Origin: Hydractinia symbiolongicarpus
Lineage: Eukaryota; Cnidaria; Hydrozoa; Anthoathecata; Hydractiniidae
Reading direction: 5' to 3'
Length of the DNA: 64,000 nt
NCBI RefSeq assembly: GCF_029227915.1
Contig: NC_079878.1
Location: 3,908,001 to 3,972,000 of the forward strand
The notes below the pieces were generated by a model, which was given only the letters and a program-made list of their open reading frames with translations, ran no database searches and had not been told where the DNA came from. The first letter of the stretch is position 1, and each line of letters starts with the position of its first letter. This document shows positions 1 through 11,254 of the stretch, piece after piece. The position numbers were made by a program, and so were the translations under genes.

Positions 1-110
1 CAGTCTAAAATTAGTTCAATTAAGTTCCACAGTCAATCGTTTCACTGTTAAAAGCGATATAACTTAGTAATATCGAAAAGATATCACTAAATACAGGTTG
101 TTACGAATAT
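1..110. repeat. Partial satellite monomer at left edge
   Basis: The window opens inside a monomer, just before the CAATTAAGTTCCACAGTC landmark, and runs to the first GTGACGCAA box at 111. It includes the TTCACTGTTAAAAGCGATAT segment. It shows that the array extends leftwards beyond the window. Confidence 0.95.
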
Positions 111-408
111 GTGACGCAACCGTTGTAACTCAAACGGATTGATACCGCCAAGAAGTCAATGAAATGTAGTGTTTGAGAGGGTCTCTATTTCTTCAGTGCG
201 TGCTAACGGCCAGGATTGTTCCTAGAGTAAAAAAATACTTATTTATCTAAATTTTTAAATAAAGCCCTACCACAGAGCCTAGTGTAATCGCTGGTTTCCG
301 GCAATCATGTCAATTTCAGAAGAATGTTATTTCTTGGAGTCCAATTGGTTCATTTATCACATTTATAAGGTCACAGTCCAGAATCAGTTCAATTAATTCC
401 CAGAGTCA

Positions 409-431
409 ATCGCTTCACTGTTAAAAGCGAT
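409..431. other. Dyad symmetry ATCGCTT..AAGCGAT (recurs in most monomers)
   Basis: Seven-base arms ATCGCTT (409-415) and AAGCGAT (425-431) flank the 9-base loop CACTGTTAA. Many monomers have ATCGTTT in the left arm, leaving one mismatch (G-T in a single-stranded fold). The loop and right arm are among the best conserved parts of the monomer. Whether it folds or binds protein is unknown. Confidence 0.7.
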
Positions 432-856
432 ACAACCTAGTAATATCGGAAAAAAATCACTAAATACATGTTGGTACGAATATGTGACGCGACCGTTGTA
501 ACTCGAACGGATTGACACAGTTAGAAAGTCAATAAAAGGTAATTTTTGAAACTGTCTCTGTTTCTTCAGTGCAAACTAATGGCTGGGATTATTTCCAAAG
601 TAAAAAATGACTGATTTAACTTAATTTTTAAATAAAACTCTACCACAGCGCCCAATACAATCGCTGAGTTCCAGCAATCAAGTCAATTTAAAAAGATTGT
701 TACTTCTTGTAATCAAACTGGCTCATTTATCACATTTATAAGGTCAAAGTCCAAAATCAGTTCAATTGAGCCCCACAGTCAAACTTTTCACTGTTAAAAG
801 CGCTGCAACCTAGTAATATCCGATTACTATCGCTAAATACATGTGGGGAGGAAAAT

Positions 857-1194
857 GTGACGCAACAGTTGTAACTCAAACGGATTGACACCGTTAGTAA
901 GTCAATGAAATGTAGTTTTTGAAACTGTTGCTATTTCTTAAAAAATGAGTTATTTAACTTAATTTTTAAATAAAACTCTACCACAGCGCCCAGTACAATC
1001 GCTGCGTTCCAGCAATCAAGTCAAATTAAGAAGATTGTTACTTCTTGCAGTCAAACTGGCACATTTATCACATTTATAAGGTGAAAGTCCAAAATCAGTT
1101 CAATTAAGTCCCACAGTCAAACGTTTCACTGTTAAAAGGGATGCAACCTAGTAATATCCGAATACTATCGCTAAATACATGTGGGGAAGAATAT
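857..1194. repeat. Shortened monomer (338 bp) with a 35-bp deletion
   Basis: This monomer is 35 bp shorter than the norm. After CTATTTCTT (ending at 939) it passes straight into AAAAAATGAGTT, so the whole interval from CAGTGC through TAACGG/TAATGG to TCCCACAGT is missing. That interval includes the fourth AACGG element. No other copy of this exact deletion was seen in the window. Confidence 0.88.
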
Positions 1195-2837
1195 GTGGCG
1201 CAACCGTTGTAACTCAAACGGATTGACACCGTTAGAAAGTCAATGAAATGTAGTTTTGAGAAGGTCTCTATGTCTTCAGTGCTTTCTAACGGCCAGGATT
1301 GGTCCTAGAGTAAAAAAAGACTTATTTATCTAAATTTTTAAATAAAGCCCTACCACAGAGCCTAGTGTAATCGCTGGTTTCCAGCAATCATGTCAATTTA
1401 AGAAGAATGTTATTTCTTGGAGTCCAATTGGTTCATTTATCACATTTATAAGGTCACAGTCCAGAATCAGTTCAATTAATTCCCAGAGTCAATCGCTTCA
1501 CTGTTAAAAGCGATACAACCTAGTAATGTCGGAAAAAATCACTAAATACATGTTGGTACGAGTATGTGACGCGACCGTTGTAACTCAAACGGATTGACAC
1601 AGTTAGAAAGTCAATGAAATGTAATTTTTGAAACTGTCTCTATTTCTTCAGTGCAAACTAATGGCTGGAATTATTCCCACAGTAAAAAATGACTTATTTA
1701 ACTTAATTTTTAAATAAAACTCTACCACAGCGCCCAGTACAATCGCTGAGTTCCAGCAATCAAGTCAAATTAGGAAGATTGTTACTTCTTGTAGTCAAAC
1801 TGGCTCATTTATCACATTTATAAGGTCAAAGTCCAAAATCAGTTCAATTAAGTCCCACAGTCAAACGCTTCACTGTTAAAAGGGATGCAACCTAGTAATA
1901 TCCGAATACTATCGCTAAATACATGTTGGTGCGAACATGTGACGAAACCATTGTAACTCAAACGGATTGATACCGCCAAGAAGTCAATTAAATGTAGTGT
2001 TTGAGAAGGTCTCTATTTCTTCAGTGCGTGCTAACGGCCAGGATTGGTCCTAGAGTAAAAAAAGACTTATTTATCTAAATTTTTAAATAAAGCCCTACCA
2101 CAGAGCCTAGTGTAATCGCTGGTTTCCAGCAATCATGTCAATTTAAGAAGAATGTTATTTCTTGGAGTCCAATTGGTTCATTTATCACATTTATAAGGTC
2201 ACAGTCGAGAATCAGTTCAGTTAATTCCCAGAGTCAATCGCTTCACTGTTAAAAGCGATACAACCTAGTAATATCGGAAAATAATCACTAAATACATGTT
2301 GGTACGAATATGTGACGCGACCGTTGTATCCCAAACGGATTGACACAGTTAGAAAGTCAATGAAATATAATTTTTTAAAATTGTCTCTATTTCTTCAGTG
2401 CAAACTAATGGCTGGGATTATTCCCACAGTAAAAAATGACTTATTTAACTTAATTTTTTATTAAAACTCTACCACAGCGCCCAGTACAACCGCTGAGATC
2501 CAGCAATCAAGTCAAATTAAGAAGATTGTTACTTCTTGTAGTCAAACTGGCTCATTTATCACATTTATAAGGTCAAAGTCCAAAATCATATCAATTAATT
2601 GCCACAGTCAATCGTTTCACTGTTAAAAGCGATGCAACTTAGAAATATCGGAAGAAAATCACTAAATATATATTGGTACGAACATGTGTCGCAACCGTTG
2701 TAAATCAAACGGATTGATACCGTTAGAAAGTCAATGAAATGTAGTTTTTGAAGCTGTCGCTATTTCTTCAGCGCGCGATAACGGCTAGGATTGGTCCCAC
2801 AGTAAAAAATGACTTTCTAATTTAAATTTTTAAAAAA

Positions 2838-2852
2838 GCGCTGCCACAGCGC
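2838..2852. other. Compact hairpin GCGCTG-CCA-CAGCGC
   Basis: Perfect 6-bp GC-rich arms with a 3-base spacer directly after an AT-rich run (TTTTTAAAAAA). It is present in the GCGCGCGATAACGG monomer type, for example also near 4328, 6554, 9540 and 11778. Other monomers keep a 5-bp version (GCGCT-ACCAC-AGCGC) or have lost it. A hairpin followed by T-rich DNA could mimic a bacterial terminator, but there is no gene here. Confidence 0.65.
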
Positions 2853-5292
2853 CCAGTGTAATCGCTTAGTTCCAGCCATCATGTCAAATTAAGGAGAATG
2901 TTATTTCTTGTAGTCAAACTAGCTCATTTATAATATTTATCAGGTCACCGTCCAAAGTTAGTTCAATTAAGTCCCACAGTCAATCGTTTCGCTGTTAAAA
3001 GCGATGCAACTTAGAAATATCGGAAGAAAATCACTAAATATATATTGGTACGAATATGTGACGCGACCGTTGTAACCCAAACGGATTGACACAGTTAGAA
3101 AGTCAATGAAATGTAATTTTTAAAACTTTCTCTATTTCTTTAGTGCAAACTATTGGCTGGGATTATTCCCACAGTAAAAAATGACTTATTTAACTTAAAT
3201 TTTAAATAAAACTCTACCACAGCGCCCAGTACAATCGCTGAGTTCCAGCAATCAAGTCAAATTAAGAAGATTGTTACTTCTTGTAGTCAAACTGGCTCAT
3301 TTATCAAATTTATAAGGTCAAAGTCCAAAATCAGTTCAATTAAGTCCCACAGTCAAACGTTTCACTGTTAAAAGGGATGCAACATAGTAATATCCGAATA
3401 CTATCGCTAAATACATGTGGGGACGAATATGTGGCGCAACCGTTGTAACTCAAACGGATTGACACCGTTAGTAAGTCAATGAAATGTAGTTCTTGAAACT
3501 TTCTCTATTTCTTCAGTGCGAAATAACGGCTAGGATTGGTCACACAGTAAAAAATGACTTATTTATCTTAATTTTTTAATAAAGTGCTACCACAGCACCG
3601 AGTGTAATCGCTGAGTTCCAGCAATCATGTCGAATTAAGAAGAATGTTATTTCTTGTAGTCAAACTGGCTCATTTATAATATTTATCAGTTCACAGTCCA
3701 AGGTTAGTTCAATTAAGTCCCACAGTCAATCGTTTCACTGTTAAAGGCGATGCAACTTAGTCATATCGGAAGAAAATCACTGAATACATGTTGGTACGAA
3801 TATGTGACGCAACCGTTGTAACTCAAACGGATTAACACGGTTAGAAAGTGAATGAAATGTAGTTTTTGAAAGTGTCTCTATTTCTTCAGCGCGAACTAAC
3901 GGCTGGGATTGGTCCCACAGGAAAAAATGACTTACTTAACTTAATTTTTTTAAAAAATGCTACCACAGTGCCCAGTGCAATCGCTGAATTCCAGCAATCA
4001 AGTCAAATTAAGAAGAATGTTACTTCTTGTAGTCAAACTGGCTCATTTAAAATATTTATCAGGTCACAGTCCAAAGTTAGTTCAATTAAGTCCCACAGTC
4101 AATCGTTTCACTGTTAAAAGCGATGCAACTTAGAAATATCGGAAGAAAATCACTAACTATATATTGGTACGAATATGTGACGCGACCGTTGTAACTCAAA
4201 CGGATTGACACAGTTAGAAAGTCAATGAAATGTAGTTTTTGAAGCTGTCGCTATTTTTTTAGCGCGCGATAACGGCTAGGATTGGTCCCACAGTAAAAAA
4301 TGACTTTCTAATTTAAATTTTTAAAAAAGCGCTGCCACAGCGCCCAGTGTAATCGCTTAGTTCCAGCCATCATGTCAAATTAAGGAGAATGTTATTTCTT
4401 GTAGTCAAACTAGCTCATTTATAATATTTATCAGGTCACAGTCCAAAGTTAGTTCAATTAAGTCCCACAGTCAATCGTTTCGCTGTTAAAAGCGATGCAA
4501 CTTAGAAATATCGGAAGAAAATCACTAAATATATATTGGTACGAATATGTGACGCGACCGTTGTAACTCAAACGGATTGACACAGTTAGAAAGTCAATGA
4601 AATGTAATCTTTAAAACTGTCTCTATTTCTTCAGTGCAAACTAATGGCTGGGATTATTCCCACAGTAAAAAATGACTTATTTAACTTAATTTTTAAATAA
4701 AACTCTACCACAGCGCCCAGTACAATCGCTGAGTTCCAGCAATCAAGTCAAATTAAGAAGATTGTTACTTCTTGTAGTCAAACTGACTCATTTATCACAT
4801 TTATCAGGTCAAAGTCCAAAATCAGTTCAATTAAGTCCCACAGTCAAACGTTTCACTGTTAAAAGGGATGCAACCTAGTAATATCCGAATACTATCGCTA
4901 AATACATGTGGGGACGAATATGTGGCGCAACCGTTGTAACTCAAACGGATTGATACCGTTAGAAAGTCAATGAAATGTAGTTTTTAAAACTGTCGCTAAT
5001 TCTTCAGTGGCGGTAACGGCTAGGATTGGTCCCACAGTAAAAAATAACTTTCTAATTTAAATTTTTAATAAAGCGCTGCCACAGCGCCCAGTGTAATCGC
5101 TTAGTTCCAGCCATCATGTCAAATTAAGGAGAATGTTATTTCTTGTAGTCAAACTAGCTCATTTAAAATAATTATCAGGTCACAGTCCAAAGTTACTTCA
5201 ATTAAGTCCCACAGTCAATCGTTTCACTGTTAAAAGCGATTCAACTTAGAAATATCGGAAGAAAATCACTAAATATATATTGATACGAATAT

Positions 5293-8273
5293 GTGACGCG
5301 ACCGTTGTAACTCAAACGGATTGACACAGTTAGAAAGTCAATCAAAGGTAGTTTTAGAAACTGTCTCTATTTCTTCAGTGCAAACTAATGGCTGGGATTA
5401 TTCCCACAGTAAAAAATGACTTATTTAACTTAATTTTTAAATAAAACTCTACCACAGCGCCCAGTGCAATCGCTGAGTTCCAGCAATCAAGTCAAATTAA
5501 GTAGAATGTTACTTCTTGGAGACCAATTGGCTCATTTATTACATTTATAAGGTCAAATTTCAGAATTAGTTCAATTATTTCCCACAGTCAATCGTTTCAC
5601 TGTTAAAAGCAATACAACTTAGAAATATCGGAAGAAATTCACTAAATATATGTTGCTACGAATATGTGACGCAACCGTTGTAAATCAAACGGATTGACAC
5701 CGTTAGTAAGTCAATGAAATATAGTTCTTAAAACTTTCTCTATTTCTTCAGTGCGAAATAACGGTTAGGATTGGTCCTACAGTAAAAAATGACTTATTTA
5801 TCTTAATTTTTTAATAAAGTGCTACCACAGCACCGAGTGTAATCGCTGAGTTCCAGCAATCATGTCGAATTAAAAAGAATGTTATTTCTTGCAGTCAAAC
5901 TGGCTCATTTATAGTATTTATCAGGTCACAGTCCAAGGTTAGTTGAATTAAGTCCCACAGTCAATCGTTTCACTGTTAAAAGCGTTGCAACTTAGAAATA
6001 TCGGAAGAAAATCACTAAATATATATTGATACGAATATGTGACGCAACCGTTGTAAATCAAACTGATTGACACCGTTAGTAAGTCAATGAAATGTAGTTT
6101 TTGAAACTGTTGCTATTTCTTCAGCGCGCGATAACGGCTAGGATTGGTCCAACAGTAGAAAATGACTTTTTTACCTAAATTTTTAAATGAAGTGCTACCA
6201 CAGCGCCCAGTGTAATCCCTAAGTTCCGGCAATCATGTCAAATTAAGAAGAATGTTATTTCTTGGGTCCAGTTGGCTCACTTCTCACATTTACAGGTCAC
6301 AGTCCAGAATCAGTTCAATTAATTCCCAGAGTCAATCGCTTCACTGTTAAAAGCGATACAACCTAGTAATATCGGAAAAAAATCACTAAATACATGTTGG
6401 TACAAATATGTGACGCGACCGTTGTAACTGAAACGGATTGATACCGTTAGAAAGTCAATGAAAAGTAGTTTTTGAAACTGTCGCTATTTCTTCAGCGCGC
6501 GATAATGGCTAGGATTGGTCCCACAGTAAAAAATGACTTTCTAATTTAAATTTTTAAAAAAGCGCTGCCACAGCGCCCAGTGTAATCGCTTAGTTCCAGC
6601 CAGCATGTCAAATTAAGGAGAATGTTATTTCTTGTAGTCAAACTAGCTCATTTACAATATTTATCAGGTCACAGTCCAAAGTTAGTTTAATTAATTCCCA
6701 CAGTCAATCGTTTCACTGTTAAAAGCGATGCAACTTAGAATTATCGGAAAAAAATCACTAAATATATATTGGTACGAATATGTGACGCGACTGTTGTAAC
6801 TCAAACGGATTGACACAGTTAGAAAGTCAATGAAATGTAATTTTTGAAACTGTCTCTATTTCTTCAGTGCAAACTATTGGCTGGGATTATTCCCACAGTA
6901 AAAAATGACTTATTTAACTTAATTTTTAAATAAAAATCTACCACAGCGCCCAGTACAATCGCTGAGTTCCAGCAATCAAGTCAAATTAAGAAGATTGTTA
7001 CTTCTTGTAGTCAAACTGGCTCATTTATAATATTTTTCAGGTCACAGTCCAAAGTTAGTTCAATTAAGTCCCACAGTCAATCGTTTCACTGTTAAAAGCG
7101 ATGCAACTTAGAAATATCGGAAGAAAATCACTAAATATATATTGGTAGGAATATGTGACGCAACCGTTGTAAATCAAACGGATTGACACCGTTAGTAAGT
7201 CAATGAAATGTAGTTCTTGAAACTTTCTCTATTTCTTCAGCGCCAACTAACGGCCGGGATTGGTCCCACAGAAAAAAATGACTTACTTAACTTAAGTTTT
7301 AAATAAAACGCTACCACAGTGCCCAGTGCAATCGCTGAGTTCCAGCAATTAAGTCAAATTAGGAAGAATGTTACTTCTTGTAGTGAAACTGGCTCATTCA
7401 TCACATTTATAAGGTCAAAGTCCAAAATCGGTTCAATTGACTCCCACAGTCAAACGCTTCACTGTTAAAAGCGATGCAACCTAGCAATATCCGAGTACTA
7501 TCGCTAAATGCATGTGGGGAGGAATATGTGACGCAGCAGTTGTAACTCAAACGGATTGATACCGTTAGAAAGTCAATAAAATGTAGTTTTAGAAACTGTT
7601 GCTGTTTTTTCAGTGCCTGCTAACGGCCAGGATTGGTCCCAGAGTAAAAAAAGACTTATTTATCTAAATTTTTAAATAAAGCGCTACCACAGAGCCTAGT
7701 GTAATCGCTAGTTTCCAGCAATCATGTCAATTTATGAAGAATGTTATTTCTTGGAGACCAATTGGCTCATTTATCACATTTATAAGGTCACAGTCCAGAA
7801 TCAGTTCAATTAATTCCCAGAGTCAATCGCTTCACTGTTAAAAGCGATACAACTTAGTAATATCGGACAAAAATCACTAAATACATGTTGGTACGAATAT
7901 GTGACGCAACCGTTGTAAGTCAAACGGATTGACACAGTTAGAAATTCAATGAAAGGTAGTTTTAGAAACTGTCTCTATTTCGTCGATGCAAACTAATGGC
8001 TGGGATTATTCGCACAGTAAAAAATGACTTATTTAACTTAATTTTCAAATAAAACTGTACCACAGCGCCCATTGCAATCGCTGAGTTCCAGCAATCAAGT
8101 CAAATTAGGAAGAATGTCACTTCTTGGATACCCATTGGCTTATTTATCACATTTATAAGGTAAAATTCCAGAATCAGTTCAATTAATTCCCAGAGTCAAT
8201 CGCTTCACTGTTAAAAGCGATACAACTTAGTAATATCGGACAAAAATCACTAAATACATGTTGGTACGAATAT
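5293..8273. repeat. 8-monomer higher-order repeat, copy 1 (2981 bp)
   Basis: Monomers start at 5293, 5666, 6039, 6410, 6782, 7155, 7528 and 7901, with lengths 373, 373, 371, 372, 373, 373, 373 and 373. The next eight monomers (8274-11254) repeat these lengths exactly and in order. Distinctive marks in both copies are the CTTGGGTCCAGTTGGCTCAC segment near 6261, the TCGTCGATGC variant near 7980 and the GGGGAGG box at the 7528 monomer. By eye I noted fewer than ten mismatches over the unit, for example GGTTAGG against GGCTAGG near 5763 and GCTACC against GATACC near 7300. Confidence 0.92.
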
Positions 8274-11254
8274 GTGACGCAACCGTTGTAACTCAAACGG
8301 ATTGACACAGTTAGAAAGTCAATCAAAGGTAGTTTTAGAAACTGTCTCTATTTCTTCAGTGCAAACTAATGGCTGGGATTATTCCCACAGTAAAAAATGA
8401 CTTATTTAACTTAATTTTTAAATAAAACTCTACCACAGCGCCCAGTGCAATCGCTGAGTTCCAGCAATCAAGTCAAATTAAGTAGAATGTTACTTCTTGG
8501 AGACCAATTGGCTCATTTATTACATTTATAAGGTCAAATTTCAGAATTAGTTCAATTATTTCCCACAGTCAATCGTTTCACTGTTAAAAGCAATACAACT
8601 TAGAAATATCGGAAGAAAATCACTAAATATATGTTGCTACGAATATGTGACGCAACCGTTGTAAATCAAACGGATTGACACCGTTAGTAAGTCAATGAAA
8701 TATAGTTCTTAAAACTTTCTCTATTTCTTCAGTGCGAAATAACGGCTAGGATTGGTCCTACAGTAAAAAATGACTTATTTATCTTAATTTTTTAATAAAG
8801 TGCTACCACAGCACCGAGTGTAATCGCTGAGTTCCAGCAATCATGTCGAATTAAGAAGAATGTTATTTCTTGCAGTCAAACTGGCTCATTTATAGTATTT
8901 ATCAGGTCACAGTCCAAGGTTAGTTGAATTAAGTCCCACAGTCAATCGTTTCACTGTTAAAAGCGTTGCAACTTAGAAATATCGGAAGAAAATCACTAAA
9001 TATATATTGATACGAATATGTGACGCAACCGTTGTAAATCAAACTGATTGACACCGTTAGTAAGTCAATGAAATGTAGTTTTTGAAACTGTTGCTATTTC
9101 TTCAGCGCGCGATAACGGCTAGGATTGGTCCAACAGTAGAAAATGACTTTTTTACCTAAATTTTTAAATGAAGTGCTACCACAGCGCCCAGTGTAATCCC
9201 TAAGTTCCGGCAATCATGTCAAATTAAGAAGAATGTTATTTCTTGGGTCCAGTTGGCTCACTTCTCACATTTACAGGTCACAGTCCAGAATCAGTTCAAT
9301 TAATTCCCAGAGTCAATCGCTTCACTGTTAAAAGCGATACAACCTAGTAATATCGGAAAAAAATCACTAAATACATGTTGGTACAAATATGTGACGCGAC
9401 CGTTGTAACTGAAACGGATTGATACCGTTAGAAAGTCAATGAAAAGTAGTTTTTGAAACTGTCGCTATTTCTTCAGCGCGCGATAATGGCTAGGATTGGT
9501 CCCACAGTAAAAAATGACTTTCTAATTTAAATTTTTAAAAAAGCGCTGCCACAGCGCCCAGTGTAATCGCTTAGTTCCAGCCAGCATGTCAAATTAAGGA
9601 GAATGTTATTTCTTGTAGTCAAACTAGCTCATTTACAATATTTATCAGGTCACAGTCCAAAGTTAGTTGAATTAATTCCCACAGTCAATCGTTTCACTGT
9701 TAAAAGCGATGCAACTTAGAATTATCGGAAAAAAATCACTAAATATATATTGGTACGAATATGTGACGCGACTGTTGTAACTCAAACGGATTGACACAGT
9801 TAGAAAGTCAATGAAATGTAATTTTTGAAACTGTCTCTATTTCTTCAGTGCAAACTATTGGCTGGGATTATTCCCACAGTAAAAAATGACTTATTTAACT
9901 TAATTTTTAAATAAAAATCTACCACAGCGCCCAGTACAATCGCTGAGTTCCAGCAATCAAGTCAAATTAAGAAGATTGTTACTTCTTGTAGTCAAACTGG
10001 CTCATTTATAATATTTTTCAGGTCACAGTCCAAAGTTAGTTCAATTAAGTCCCACAGTCAATCGTTTCACTGTTAAAAGCGATGCAACTTAGAAATATCG
10101 GAAGAAAATCACTAAATATATATTGGTAGGAATATGTGACGCAACCGTTGTAAATCAAACGGATTGACACCGTTAGTAAGTCAATGAAATGTAGTTCTTG
10201 AAACTTTCTCTATTTCTTCAGCGCCAACTAACGGCCGGGATTGGTCCCACAGAAAAAAATGACTTACTTAACTTAAGTTTTAAATAAAACGATACCACAG
10301 TGCCCAGTGCAATCGCTGAGTTCCAGCAATTAAGTCAAATTAGGAAGAATGTTACTTCTTGTAGTGAAACTGGCTCATTCATCACATTTATAAGGTCAAA
10401 GTCCAAAATCGGTTCAATTGACTCCCACAGTCAAACGTTTCACTGTTAAAAGCGATGCAACCTAGCAATATCCGAGTACTATCGCTAAATGCATGTGGGG
10501 AGGAATATGTGACGCAGCAGTTGTAACTCAAACGGATTGATACCGTTAGAAAGTCAATAAAATGTAGTTTTAGAAACTGTTGCTGTTTTTTCAGTGCCTG
10601 CTAACGGCCAGGATTGGTCCCAGAGTAAAAAAAGACTTATTTATCTAAATTTTTAAATAAAGCGCTACCACAGAGCCTAGTGTAATCGCTAGTTTCCAGC
10701 AATCATGTCAATTTATGAAGAATGTTATTTCTTGGAGACCAATTGGCTCATTTATCACATTTATAAGGTCACAGTCCAGAATCAGTTCAATTAATTCCCA
10801 GAGTCAATCGCTTCACTGTTAAAAGCGATACAACTTAGTAATATCGGACAAAAATCACTAAATACATGTTGGTACGAATATGTGACGCAACCGTTGTAAG
10901 TCAAACGGATTGACACAGTTAGAAATTCAATGAAAGGTAGTTTTAGAAACTGTCTCTATTTCGTCGATGCAAACTAATGGCTGGGATTATTCGCACAGTA
11001 AAAAATGACTTATTTAACTTAATTTTCAAATAAAACTGTACCACAGCGCCCATTGCAATCGCTGAGTTCCAGCAATCAAGTCAAATTAGGAAGAATGTCA
11101 CTTCTTGGATACCCATTGGCTTATTTATCACATTTATAAGGTAAAATTCCAGAATCAGTTCAATTAATTCCCAGAGTCAATCGCTTCACTGTTAAAAGCG
11201 ATACAACTTAGTAATATCGGACAAAAATCACTAAATACATGTTGGTACGAATAT
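8274..11254. repeat. 8-monomer higher-order repeat, copy 2 (2981 bp)
   Basis: Monomers start at 8274, 8647, 9020, 9391, 9763, 10136, 10509 and 10882. Each matches its partner 2981 bp upstream, including private substitutions, so the two blocks are a direct tandem duplication. The duplication is recent relative to the divergence between monomer types. The following monomer at 11255 is again of the type found at 7901 and 10882, so the register changes there. Confidence 0.92.

Larger units (their letters stand above)
111..5292. repeat. Mixed dimer-type satellite block (14 monomers)
   Basis: Monomers start at 111, 484, 857, 1195, 1566, 1939, 2312, 2686, 3058, 3431, 3804, 4177, 4549 and 4922. Two types tend to alternate. 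One has GCGTGCTAACGGCCAGG and CCTAGAGTAAAAAAAGAC; the other has GCAAACTAATGGCTGGGATT. The pair 1195-1938 resembles 1939-2685 at about 745 bp, and 2686-3430 resembles 4177-4921 at 1491 bp. From 2686 on, a third type with GCGCGCGATAACGGCTAGG and the short hairpin GCGCTG-CCA-CAGCGC appears. There is no single clean period here, so this reads as an older or more shuffled stretch than the blocks to its right. Confidence 0.85.

Noticed and set aside
2838-2852. Rho-independent terminator
   Set aside because: The hairpin has T-rich sequence nearby, but it is part of the satellite monomer and there is no gene to terminate.
3866-4117. Open frame of 83 codons beginning at TTG
   Set aside because: It lies over the CTATTTCTTCAG to GTTTCACTG part of the monomer, where similar frames open in other monomers. 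It has no ATG start, no recognisable domain and no codon-level conservation; indels between monomers break it freely.
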